Below the pieces are notes generated by a model that was given only the letters and a program-made list of their open reading frames with translations, searched no databases and was not told the origin of the DNA. The translations under genes were made by a program, and so were the position numbers. Positions 25,377-33,353 of a DNA stretch of 39,213 nt are shown piece by piece. Each line of letters opens with the position of its first letter. Position 1 is the first letter of the stretch. This DNA is from an uncultured Oscillospiraceae bacterium (GTDB taxonomy: Bacteria > Bacillota > Clostridia > Oscillospirales > Acutalibacteraceae), in assembly GCA_900545655.1 (NCBI GenBank), contig UQZY01000018.1, positions 1-39,213 on the forward strand, in the 5' to 3' direction.

Positions 25377-26159
25377 ATGCCTATAATTCAAATGAGAGCC
25401 TGTGATTATCGTCAGGTTGCAAGGGAAAGACTTTCGGGAAACTGGGGCGTTGCCGTACTTACCTCCTTCGTTGCAAGCCTTCTTGGCTCCGCAACAACAA
25501 ACGGCTATTCTTCTTACTTCAATCTGGGCTTTGATTCCGGACTCAAAAGCTCCGATTTTGACATATCGGGCTCGTACAATGACTTCTCTTTAAGAGACCT
25601 GGCGGAATTTTTACAAAGTCATCCGAGCCTCGCAGCCATAATAACCATATGGTTTGCGGTGTCCGCTATCTGTGCCCTTGCGTCGTTCATTCTGGGAGGA
25701 GCAACAAAGGCCGGACTCTGTGAGTTCAACAAGGGTCTTTACGACGGAAATCCAAACTTTAACGACCTGTTTAAACACTACAGCATCTTCGGAAAAGCCT
25801 TTTTGGCAAACCTTCTGGTTGGAATCTTCACAACTCTTTGGACCATGCTCTTTATCATTCCGGGAATAATAGCTTCGTTCTCATATTCTATGACCTTTTA
25901 TATACTTGCCGACCATCCGGAGATGGACGTCATGGATGCGATTCAGTTATCCAAAGAAATGATGCGCGGTCACAAATGGCAGCTTTTCTGTCTGCAGTTA
26001 AGCTTCATCGGATGGAATATTCTTGCAGCATTTTCACTTGGCATAGGCTTTTTATTCCTGGCTCCGTATAAAGAACAGTCTTCTTATGCTTTTTACAGAA
26101 ATATTTCCGGCACGGCGCCGATTGAATTCGGAGAACAATCATATGAAGGCCAATTGTGA
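25377..26159 (+). CDS. DUF975 family membrane protein
   Basis: 260 aa; CAGGAGTG precedes the ATG. The N-terminus (RACDYRQVARERLSGNWG) is the amphipathic helix typical of DUF975. About four to five membrane segments follow, including ILGGATKAGLCEFNKGLYDG and a GIIASFSYSMTFYILADHP loop characteristic of the family. Function is unknown; members are inner-membrane proteins of Firmicutes. Its last 17 bp overlap the next small gene. Confidence 0.85.
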   Translation: MPIIQMRACDYRQVARERLSGNWGVAVLTSFVASLLGSATTNGYSSYFNLGFDSGLKSSDFDISGSYNDFSLRDLAEFLQSHPSLAAIITIWFAVSAICALASFILGGATKAGLCEFNKGLYDGNPNFNDLFKHYSIFGKAFLANLLVGIFTTLWTMLFIIPGIIASFSYSMTFYILADHPEMDVMDAIQLSKEMMRGHKWQLFCLQLSFIGWNILAAFSLGIGFLFLAPYKEQSSYAFYRNISGTAPIEFGEQSYEGQL

Positions 26160-26319
26160 TTTTTGTATGAACTACGCATACGATGAAGAGTTCGACGAGT
26201 ACGTATGCAGTATAAACATGGATGAGGACGACTATGAGCGTATTCTTCGCACCGGCATGGACAACTGTCCTTATTTCCGCTTCGGAGATGATTACTCAAT
26301 AGTACGTAAACAAAACTGA
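26143..26319 (+). CDS. Small Cys-containing acidic protein (DUF6472-like)
   Basis: 58 aa from ATG 26143, with GGAG 9 nt upstream, inside the end of the DUF975 gene. It has the pattern C-x2-C (CDFC), then YDEEFDEYVC and NCPYF, giving four Cys likely to form a metal site, and ends DDYSIVRKQ. It looks like the small DUF6472-type proteins of Clostridia. Overlap with DUF975 implies coupling. Function unknown. Confidence 0.75.
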   Translation: MKANCDFCMNYAYDEEFDEYVCSINMDEDDYERILRTGMDNCPYFRFGDDYSIVRKQN

Positions 26320-26364
26320 AAAGAAAAACAGCAAAAACTCGCAGCAGTTTATGGGAGGCAACAG

Positions 26365-26508
26365 ATGTTAAATACTATTCTCAAAAAGGTATCTCACGGA
26401 CTCGGAACTCTGAGCGAAAAAGTACAACCGTTCATGCACAACGGTAAGATTCAGGAGTTTTGGAACTGGGTTGACCGCAAATGGTACAGAACAGACTATA
26501 AAAAATAA
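26365..26508 (+). CDS. 47-aa small protein
   Basis: From ATG 26365, with GGGAGG 9 nt upstream, the frame reads MLNTILKKVSHGLGTLSEKV and ends WVDRKWYRTDYKK before TAA. It is basic, amphipathic and Trp-rich at the C-terminus, with no family I recognise. It is third in line behind DUF975 and the DUF6472-like gene, and its stop codon lies inside the following terminator. A good start site and terminator support it being real. Confidence 0.65.
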   Translation: MLNTILKKVSHGLGTLSEKVQPFMHNGKIQEFWNWVDRKWYRTDYKK

Positions 26509-26529
26509 TCCGCCTTACAGCGGATTATT
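26504..26529. terminator. Bidirectional terminator
   Basis: AATAATCCGC and GCGGATTATT pair around cttaca, followed by TTTTTT on the right and an A-run on the left. It ends both the DUF975 operon and the yfbR-like gene. Confidence 0.85.
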
Positions 26530-27108
26530 TTTTAATTCATCAAGTGTAAGCTCAAAGCTTGGTATACACTCCGTAAGGAAGATTTCGGCGGCCTCACACT
26601 TCATTGCGTGTATGGATCTTTCAGTTGCCTCTTTTGCCTGAATAAACTCTCTGTTTCCGGCCTTTTCTTCTTCAATACACTTTATGAGAGCGCTTATTTT
26701 ATCAGCGGCCTTATTCAGCCTCCAAAGTGGAATATCCTCCTCTTTTGCAAAAAAAAGATCCTCATATGACGGCTTAAGGTCCTCGGGCAGCATATCAAAA
26801 ATCTTTTCGGTTGCAACCTCTTCAACTTTTTTAAACGCACCTAGGATTTCCGAGCTGTAATATTTGACCGGGGTCGGCATATCCCCCGTGAGAATTTCCG
26901 CCGTATCATGGTAAAGTCCTATAAGTGCGGCCTTCTCTGCGTCATAATCGGTACCGAGTCTTGCGTTGCTTATAACTGCAAGCGCATGTGCTATAACGGC
27001 AACCTCAAAGGAATGCTGACTGAGCGATTCGCTGTCAGTGTTCCTCATAAGAGCCCATCGGTCGATATATTTCATACGTGACACAAGAGCAAAAAAATCG
27101 TTTGACAT
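26515..27108 (-). CDS. HD-domain 5'-nucleotidase, YfbR-like
   Basis: 197 aa; GGAGG precedes ATG. HD metal residues are visible: H in SQHSFEVAVIAHA (about 33), HD in LYHDTAEILTGDMPTPVKY (about 67-68) and a later Asp in NKAADKISAL. The sequence starts FFALVSRMKYIDRWALMRNT, as in YfbR, which hydrolyses deoxynucleoside 5'-monophosphates. Length agrees with the family. It is monocistronic between two terminators. Confidence 0.88.
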   Translation of the reverse strand: MSNDFFALVSRMKYIDRWALMRNTDSESLSQHSFEVAVIAHALAVISNARLGTDYDAEKAALIGLYHDTAEILTGDMPTPVKYYSSEILGAFKKVEEVATEKIFDMLPEDLKPSYEDLFFAKEEDIPLWRLNKAADKISALIKCIEEEKAGNREFIQAKEATERSIHAMKCEAAEIFLTECIPSFELTLDELKNNPL

Positions 27109-27138
27109 ATATGTTTTTCCTCCGATATGAAAAAATAA

Positions 27139-27166
27139 AAGCCCGCTTATCTCCTTAAGCGGGCTT
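27139..27166 (-). terminator. Terminator after the 62-aa membrane peptide gene
   Basis: AAGCCCGCTTA and TAAGCGGGCTT form an 11-bp stem with a 6-nt loop. On the minus strand it is followed by TTATTTTTT. Confidence 0.85.
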
Positions 27167-27181
27167 AAATCTTAGGTATAA

Positions 27182-27370
27182 TTACTTTACCTTCTTAGCT
27201 TTTTTTACTTTGGGATTTGCTGCTTTAGCCATCTTCTTCGCTGCCCTGTCATATGTAACACTTCTGCCGGTGTACATGAAAAGAATAGAAACAATAGAAA
27301 AAGTAAGACCAACCATCATAAGTATAATAGCAACAATCGCAAACATAAGAATAATTCCGGTAGTGATCAT
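27182..27370 (-). CDS. Small single-pass membrane protein with basic tail
   Basis: 62 aa; AAGGGG upstream of ATG 27370. Residues 4-34 form one or two short hydrophobic helices, then MYTGRSVTYDRAAKKMAKAA and a Lys/Ala tail. The tail would lie in the cytoplasm. No family recognised. It has its own terminator and lies downstream of the hydrogenase genes, separated by 163 bp. Confidence 0.7.
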   Translation of the reverse strand: MITTGIILMFAIVAIILMMVGLTFSIVSILFMYTGRSVTYDRAAKKMAKAANPKVKKAKKVK

Positions 27371-27533
27371 AATACTATCCCCTTAATATTACTATAGTTA
27401 TAGGCAAATATTAAAATATAAATATGAACATAATATGAACAAACAGCATGTTATGTAAATATTTTTTCCGATTCACTCAACTTTTTGGTTATTTTTTAAG
27501 TTTACGGAATATTCTCAATATTATAATCCCGGT

Positions 27534-29255
27534 TTATACCTTCCATGAGGTGTATTCAGTATGTAAAAGCTCATGAGACTTATGAGAAAGAGGCTCGCCG
27601 AGGAAGTTCTCATAAAGCTTTTTGACATCCGGATTCTCATGTGAAAATCTGAGAGGTGCGCTCTTGTCAAGGAAGTAGAGATTTTCCGCTCTTTCCTCCG
27701 CAAGCTCCTTGTTGAAAGCAATCGGCTGTCCGCCTCCGCCCGAGCAGCCGCCCGGACATGCCATTATCTCAACAAAGTCATACTGAACCTTTCCCGCACG
27801 CACTGCCTCTATGAGTCTTCTTGCATTGCCGAGACCGGATGCAACTGCCGCGCGAACCTTAAGTCCGTTGATTTCAAACTCGGCTTCCTTCCATCCGTCC
27901 ATTCCGCGAACACCGCTGAAAGCATCAGCATCTGCGTTAGTTCCGGTGATAAGGAAATATGCACTTCGAAGTGCAGCTTCCATAACTCCGCCCGTTGCGC
28001 CGAAGATAACACCTGCGCCCGATGCAGCCTCAAAGGGTCTGTCAAATTCAGAATCCGTAAGAGTGAAGACATCTATGTTCTCAGCTTTTATCATCCTGTC
28101 AAGCTCACGTGTTGTAAGGACAAGATCAACGTCTCTTACGCCGTTTTCGTTCTGCATAACAGGAATATCACACTCTGACTTTTTGGCGATACAAGGCATA
28201 ATCGAAATAACAAAGAGCCTTGATGGGTCCACTCCGAGCTTCTCGGCAAAATATGTTTTCATAATTGCGCCGAACATCTGATGCGGTGACTTTGCCGTTG
28301 AAAGATTTTCGAGCATATCAGGATACTGTGTTTTGATAAATCTTATCCATCCCGGACAACAGGAGGTAAACATGGGGAACTTGTACTTGTCCTTATGAGT
28401 GAATCTCTCTATGAATTCGCTTCCCTCTTCCATGATGGTAAGGTCCGCACTGAAATCCGTGTCGAAAACATAGTCGATTCCCATTGCTCTTATGGCAGCC
28501 GTCATCTTCTCTATGGTTGCTTCTTCTCTTGCAAGACCGAGAGATTCGCCCCAAGCTCCGCGCACTGCCGGTGCAATCTGTACAATTGTTATCTTATCCT
28601 CATCGGCGATAGCGTCAAAGGCTCTGTCTGTGTCACTTCTTCCGTAAAGTGCTCCTACGGGACAATGTGTTATACACTGACCGCAAAGAGAACAGTTAGC
28701 CTCACGAATGGTCCTTCCGCCGGAAACACCGACTGTTGTTCTGGCACCGCTGTTAAGAATATCCCACACACCGAGAGTCTGCACCTTGTCGCAGAACTGT
28801 ATGCATCTCATACACTTAATACATTTTGCGGTATTTTTGATAAGAGGGAAGGTTTCATCCCATTCGTTTTCCTCGATATTCTTTTCATAAACCTTTTCGT
28901 TGGCAATTATGTCGTTCGCATATGCCTGAAGCGCACAGTTGCCGCTTCTTGCACACGAAGTACAATGACAGTCATGCTCCGAAAGAATAAGCTCAATATT
29001 CGTTTTACGTGCAGCTCGTACTCTCGGGCTGTTAGTTCTTATAACCATGCCCTCTTTAACAGTGGTTACACATGCCGGAGCAAGCTTCTCTATTCCTTCA
29101 ACCTCAACCACACAAATTCTGCATGCGCCTATTTCGTTGAGCTCCTTCAGATAGCAGAGAGTGGGGATTTTGATTCCGGCAATTTTTGCGGCTTCAAGGA
29201 TAGTTGAATCTTCCGAAACAGAAATCTTTTTATTGTTAATAGTTACATTTACCAT
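27534..29255 (-). CDS. hydA: [FeFe] hydrogenase, CpI-type architecture (group A)
   Basis: 573 aa. N-terminal [2Fe-2S] (C34, C45, C48, C62), a His-Cys3 [4Fe-4S] site (H94, C98, C101, C107), two ferredoxin-type [4Fe-4S] sites (C145/148/151/155 and C188/191/194/198), then the H-cluster domain. The latter has L1 TSCCPGW (297-303), L2 MPCIAKKSE (353-361) and L3 MACPGGCSGGGGQP (498-511), with ligands C300, C355, C500 and C504. L2 has Ile where Thr is common. It reduces protons or oxidises H2. It overlaps the preceding flavoprotein gene by 7 bp, so the two form one enzyme. Assembly also requires HydEFG maturases, not in this window. Confidence 0.95.
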   Translation of the reverse strand: MVNVTINNKKISVSEDSTILEAAKIAGIKIPTLCYLKELNEIGACRICVVEVEGIEKLAPACVTTVKEGMVIRTNSPRVRAARKTNIELILSEHDCHCTSCARSGNCALQAYANDIIANEKVYEKNIEENEWDETFPLIKNTAKCIKCMRCIQFCDKVQTLGVWDILNSGARTTVGVSGGRTIREANCSLCGQCITHCPVGALYGRSDTDRAFDAIADEDKITIVQIAPAVRGAWGESLGLAREEATIEKMTAAIRAMGIDYVFDTDFSADLTIMEEGSEFIERFTHKDKYKFPMFTSCCPGWIRFIKTQYPDMLENLSTAKSPHQMFGAIMKTYFAEKLGVDPSRLFVISIMPCIAKKSECDIPVMQNENGVRDVDLVLTTRELDRMIKAENIDVFTLTDSEFDRPFEAASGAGVIFGATGGVMEAALRSAYFLITGTNADADAFSGVRGMDGWKEAEFEINGLKVRAAVASGLGNARRLIEAVRAGKVQYDFVEIMACPGGCSGGGGQPIAFNKELAEERAENLYFLDKSAPLRFSHENPDVKKLYENFLGEPLSHKSHELLHTEYTSWKV

Positions 29256-31081
29256 TCTCTTACTCTGCCTCCCTTAAAGCATCCAAGTCCGTAATAATCG
29301 CACTGAAGACATCTTCCTGCCTCCTGCATTACCTCTTCTTTGCTCATGCCAAGCTCTACGCCGTCAAAGTCATGCTTTCTGATTCCGGCTTCTCTTTCCT
29401 GCATATTTACGCGGCCGCAGGAGGGATGATCTCCGAATCTTCTTTCGGGGATTTCAACGTCACATCTTATCTTATGGTTGTACCCGAGATAGTTGTCGAT
29501 ATTTGCGGCAGCAACCTTTCCCGCTTCAATAGCCTTGATAACTGTAGCCGGTCCGGAAACACAGTCACCTCCTACGAATACACCGTCAAAGTTCATTGCG
29601 GCACCGGATGTCAGTGCTTCAAATGTTCCGCGTGTAACCGTAAGTCCGGATTTTTCAAACTCTTCAAATTCTATTGCCTGCCCGATAGCGCCGACAACAA
29701 TATCCGCCTCTATACGCTGTTCCGGTTTGTTTGCCGGAACGGGACGCGGTCTGCCGGACTTATCGGTTGTGCTTATCATCTGCGGCTGTGTAATAAGCGC
29801 GCATACCTTACCGTTTTCGTCAGTCTCTATTCTGACGGGGGCCTGGAGTGTGATAAGCTCACATCCCTCGGCAATTGCTCCCTCAACCTCTTCCGGAAGA
29901 GCGGTCATGTCATTCTGACGTCTTCTGTAGCAGATGGTGGAGCTCTTTGCGCCGAGACGCAAGGCTGTACGTGTTACGTCCATTGCAACGTTTCCGCCGC
30001 CTATAATTACAACTCTCTTTCCTGTGAAGTCAGGATAGATATCGTCTCCTATTCCGCGAAGAAGATCCACAGCGGAAATAACGCCGTCGGCATCCTCGCC
30101 CGGTATACCTATGGTCTTGAAAGTATGAGCTCCTATTGCAACATAGATGGCATCGTTTTGCTCCTTAAGAGTTTCAAAGGTGATATCCGTTCCCACAGAT
30201 GTATTGAGATGAACCTTTGCTCCGTTTGAAAGAATAGCCTTTATGTCATTGTCAAGACGCTCTCTCGGAAGCCTGTAGCTGGGAATACCGTACCTGAGCA
30301 TTCCGCCGAGCTTGTCTCTCTGCTCATAAACCGACACTTTATGTCCCATAAGAGTGAGATAATAAGCTGCCGTAAGACCTGATGGTCCGCCGCCTATTAT
30401 TGCCACTCTCTTACCTGTGTCGTCCATCGGTGCCGGAACAGGAACGTCTGCGCTGTTGTCCGCTGCGTATCTCTTGATTCCGCGTATGTTGACAGACGTA
30501 TCTACGATATTTCTTCTGCACTGCTTCTCACACGGATGCTCACATATGTATCCGCATACAGTCGGGAAAGGATTGTCTTTACGGATAAGTGAAATGGCAT
30601 CTGCAAGTCTTCCGGCAGCGACAAGAGCCGAGTATCCGGGAATATCAACTCCGGCGGGGCAACGTGAAACACACGGAACAGCCGCATATTTGTTTATGCA
30701 ATGTCCATGCTTTAAGTGTGATTCAAAGTCCTCCTTGAAGGTGTCAAGGCCACGCAGAACCATACTGCCCGCATATGCGCCGACTGCACAGTCGGATGAC
30801 TCGGAAATTGTCTTTGCAAGGTTTTCGATTTCCTTAAGAGTATTTTCCGTTGCGTTTCCGTCAAGAACCCTGGTCAAAAGGTTTTCCAGCTGAGTTACGC
30901 CGACTCTGCAGGGGACACATTTTCCGCAGGACTGTGAATGTGTCACCTTTGTAAACGATAAAAGCATATCCACATTGCATACGCCTATCGGAGCCGCAGA
31001 AAGTCTGTTAATGATTTCATTGTGCATACTGTCTGAGGCCTTTTGAGATTTGGTTGTTACTGCAATATCCAACCTGTTCAA
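29249..31081 (-). CDS. Hydrogenase flavoprotein: NuoF-type Fe-S domain fused to GltD/NfnB-like domain
   Basis: 610 aa from TTG 31081, 8 nt after AAGGAG. Residues about 15-125 resemble only the C-terminal Fe-S part of NuoF/HydB (SCGKCVPCRVG with C52, C55, C58; C98). The FMN/NADH Rossmann part of NuoF is absent. Next comes a GltD/NfnB-like region: Cys-rich CVSRCPAG...CGYICEHPCEKQC for two [4Fe-4S] clusters, FAD Rossmann IIGGGPSG (229-236) and a second NAD(P) Rossmann with VVIIGGGNVAMD (about 365). A final Cys-containing tail follows. So NAD(P)H is probably used through the GltD-like part. With HydA it forms a two-subunit NAD(P)H-linked hydrogenase. No NuoE/HydC partner is adjacent. Confidence 0.88.
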   Translation of the reverse strand: MNRLDIAVTTKSQKASDSMHNEIINRLSAAPIGVCNVDMLLSFTKVTHSQSCGKCVPCRVGVTQLENLLTRVLDGNATENTLKEIENLAKTISESSDCAVGAYAGSMVLRGLDTFKEDFESHLKHGHCINKYAAVPCVSRCPAGVDIPGYSALVAAGRLADAISLIRKDNPFPTVCGYICEHPCEKQCRRNIVDTSVNIRGIKRYAADNSADVPVPAPMDDTGKRVAIIGGGPSGLTAAYYLTLMGHKVSVYEQRDKLGGMLRYGIPSYRLPRERLDNDIKAILSNGAKVHLNTSVGTDITFETLKEQNDAIYVAIGAHTFKTIGIPGEDADGVISAVDLLRGIGDDIYPDFTGKRVVIIGGGNVAMDVTRTALRLGAKSSTICYRRRQNDMTALPEEVEGAIAEGCELITLQAPVRIETDENGKVCALITQPQMISTTDKSGRPRPVPANKPEQRIEADIVVGAIGQAIEFEEFEKSGLTVTRGTFEALTSGAAMNFDGVFVGGDCVSGPATVIKAIEAGKVAAANIDNYLGYNHKIRCDVEIPERRFGDHPSCGRVNMQEREAGIRKHDFDGVELGMSKEEVMQEAGRCLQCDYYGLGCFKGGRVREW

Positions 31082-31123
31082 TAAGATCTCTCCTTCCTAT
31101 TTGTGAATTAGCACGCTGAGTTC

Positions 31124-31152
31124 ATTTTATCAAAAGGTTCCGATTAACACAA
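31124..31152 (-). promoter_or_regulatory. Promoter of the hydrogenase operon
   Basis: On the minus strand TTGTGT (31152-31147) and TAAAAT (31129-31124) are 17 bp apart, with a TG extended -10. Weak -35, good -10. Confidence 0.5.
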
Positions 31153-31218
31153 TGTTCATTTAATACAATCTTTTTGTATATAATTTATTAATATTGATTT
31201 AAATATTGGCTCTTGCGC

Positions 31219-31247
31219 TTGACTTTATTTACGTATTTTTTTACAAT
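31219..31247 (+). promoter_or_regulatory. Promoter of the FHA-SEDS-PBP operon
   Basis: TTGACT (31219-31224) and TACAAT (31242-31247) are separated by 17 bp, about 33 nt before the GTG start. Confidence 0.65.
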
Positions 31248-31279
31248 TTTATCGTATATTTGTGTATGGAGGTGGAAAC

Positions 31280-32080
31280 GTGCAAAATGCTTTTATAGTA
31301 TCCTTCGGCAGATGGATTTTACCTGTTATCGCTCTCTACATCATAATAGGCTGCGGCGTATCCCTCGTAAGAGGTAACAAAAAAACCGGAACCATAGGCT
31401 ATCTTGTAAACTCTGCCAACGGAGATGAGATTCCTCTCATAAGCTATGAAACTTCCATAGGAAGAAGCAACTCGTGTGATATCGTTCTCGCTTACACCAC
31501 CGTTTCCAGATTCCATGCCGTTGTTGCAAAAAGGCACGGAGACTGGATTGTATTTGATACAAACTCAAAAACCGGAACCTTTGTCGGCGAAGAAAAAGTT
31601 CCTAACGGAAGCACGGGAAAAACGATAAAAAACGGTGACACCGTCGTTTTCGGAAATGCTCCCTTCCGGTTTTTTGAAAAGCTTCCGAAAAAATCCGCCG
31701 CGGAAGAAGCGGAACAGGAGGAAAACCCCGCTCTGTTTTTAGGAGACGAAAAGTACTACACCGGCGAAGTCATAATTCCCAGCAGCATCAAGAAGGGATG
31801 TAAACTTCGCAACTGTATAACGGGAGAAGAGATGAATATCGACGACATGGACAACGTTCTCATAGGACGCGGCCCCGACTGTCACATAAGAATCAACTCT
31901 TCCGCCGTATCAAAGGTACATGCCCTGATAAGCAGAAGCGGAAACAACTGGATTATCGAAGATCTTGACTCCGCAAACGGCACCCTGCTTAACGGTCTTC
32001 CGATTACGGAGTGTACGGTTCTTCACAACGATGACATCATTGAAATATGCGGCTTCACCGTAAAGTTCATGGATGCGTAA
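31280..32080 (+). CDS. Membrane-anchored protein with two FHA domains
   Basis: 266 aa from GTG 31280, 6 nt after GGAGGT. One N-terminal membrane segment (about 5-28) is followed by FHA domain 1 (SIGRSNSCDIVLAYTTVSRFHAVV..., about 55-135), an acidic linker, and FHA domain 2 (IGRGPDCHIRINSSAVSKVHALI..., about 185-262). Each has the GRS/GRG, S-x-x-H and N-G elements of phosphothreonine binding. FHA proteins in SEDS/PBP operons are known from Actinobacteria (FhaA/B), where they read Ser/Thr kinase signals. The same link is inferred here. No kinase is encoded in the window. Confidence 0.88.
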   Translation: MQNAFIVSFGRWILPVIALYIIIGCGVSLVRGNKKTGTIGYLVNSANGDEIPLISYETSIGRSNSCDIVLAYTTVSRFHAVVAKRHGDWIVFDTNSKTGTFVGEEKVPNGSTGKTIKNGDTVVFGNAPFRFFEKLPKKSAAEEAEQEENPALFLGDEKYYTGEVIIPSSIKKGCKLRNCITGEEMNIDDMDNVLIGRGPDCHIRINSSAVSKVHALISRSGNNWIIEDLDSANGTLLNGLPITECTVLHNDDIIEICGFTVKFMDA

Positions 32081-32135
32081 ACTTTGATTTTTTAACTGTT
32101 TTTTGATTTTAATTGTCGGACAAGGAGGGGTTTAG

Positions 32136-33353
32136 TTGACCGGAAAGAAATGGTTTCCGACTATGCTTCTTATTTCAATATTTCAACTGATAACCTTCTA
32201 TCAGATTATATTTACGGGGGAAACCGCAAATAAAAGTGCGATTATTGTCCTTGCTGCCTTCTCCGTTATAGAGTGGGGATGGGCGATTGCCTCATCAATC
32301 ATACTGAAAAAATCAAGTCTCGCCCTTGAGTGCATTGCGTTTTTCCTCACGGGTATAGGACTTGTAATTGCAGGCAGTGTAAGCACTTCTCTCATGGTTA
32401 AGCAATTCGTTGCGGTTGTTCTCGGCTTTATCTCGTATGTTGTTCTTCTCTTCATAATCGCAGACACCGAGCGTGCGGAAAAGTTCCGTACTCCCATGGC
32501 TGTCGCCGCAATTGTTCTCCTTGTAGTCACTCTCATTTTTGCTCAGAACAAAAACGGCGCATACAACTGGCTTGTAATCGGCGGATTTTCCATTCAGGCG
32601 TCCGAGCTTGTAAAGGTTGCCTTTATCTTTGTGGGCGCGGCAACTCTCGAAAAGCTTCAGTCAACCCGACATCTTACGGCATATGTTATTTTTTCCGTGG
32701 TATGCATCGCGTTGCTTTTCCTTATGAGAGATCTCGGAACCGCACTTATCTTCTTCTTCACCTTCATCGTCATAGCGTTCTTACGTTCCGGTGACATCCG
32801 TACAATCATCTTCCTGTGTATGGGAGCGGCAATGATTGCCGGACTTGTTGTCCTTATGCGTTCCGATTACGTCATTTCAAGATTCAAGGCATACCGCCAT
32901 ATATGGGAATACGCCGACGGAAGGGGTTATCAGCAAACACGTGTACTGACATATTCCGCAAGCGGCGGTCTACTCGGTCTCGGTATAGGTAACGGAGAAC
33001 TCAAAAAGGTTTTTGCTGCCACCGAAGACCTTGTGTTCGGTGTTGTATGTGAAGAATGGGGTATGCTTATCGCCTTCCTCATTGCTCTTTCATTTATCTT
33101 TATTTTTATTCACAGTCTAAGATGTGCGAAAGGCTCTCGAAGCGCCTTTTACTCGATAGCAAGCTGTGCTGCCGGAGGTCTTTTCCTTTTCCAGGCGGCA
33201 CTCAACATATTCGGTGTTACCGATTTTCTTCCTCTCACCGGAGTTACTCTTCCGTTTGTGAGCCGCGGAGGCTCCAGCACCATCTCCTGCTGGGCTCTTC
33301 TCTCCTTCATAAAGGCGGCTGACAACCGGACATGGGCAGGAGGTAAAAAATGA
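32136..33353 (+). CDS. SEDS-family peptidoglycan polymerase (FtsW/RodA/SpoVE)
   Basis: 405 aa from TTG 32136, shortly after AAGGAGGGG. Multi-pass membrane protein with SEDS signatures: LMRDLGTALIFFFTFI, GYQQTRVLTYSASGGLLGLGIGN, TEDLVFGVVCEEWG, and near the end LPLTGVTLPFVSRGGSS. These mark the lipid II polymerase used with a cognate class B PBP. The downstream PBP start overlaps its stop by 4 bp (ATGA), supporting the pair. Elongation versus division role cannot be told, although the FHA partner favours a signal-controlled system. Confidence 0.93.
   Translation: MTGKKWFPTMLLISIFQLITFYQIIFTGETANKSAIIVLAAFSVIEWGWAIASSIILKKSSLALECIAFFLTGIGLVIAGSVSTSLMVKQFVAVVLGFISYVVLLFIIADTERAEKFRTPMAVAAIVLLVVTLIFAQNKNGAYNWLVIGGFSIQASELVKVAFIFVGAATLEKLQSTRHLTAYVIFSVVCIALLFLMRDLGTALIFFFTFIVIAFLRSGDIRTIIFLCMGAAMIAGLVVLMRSDYVISRFKAYRHIWEYADGRGYQQTRVLTYSASGGLLGLGIGNGELKKVFAATEDLVFGVVCEEWGMLIAFLIALSFIFIFIHSLRCAKGSRSAFYSIASCAAGGLFLFQAALNIFGVTDFLPLTGVTLPFVSRGGSSTISCWALLSFIKAADNRTWAGGKK

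Noticed and set aside
28395..29207. 270-codon plus-strand open frame opposite hydA
   Set aside because: It mirrors conserved Cys-rich hydrogenase codons and has no ribosome-binding site.
29372..30229. 285-codon plus-strand open frame opposite the hydrogenase flavoprotein
   Set aside because: A shadow of a conserved coding frame, with no start signal.
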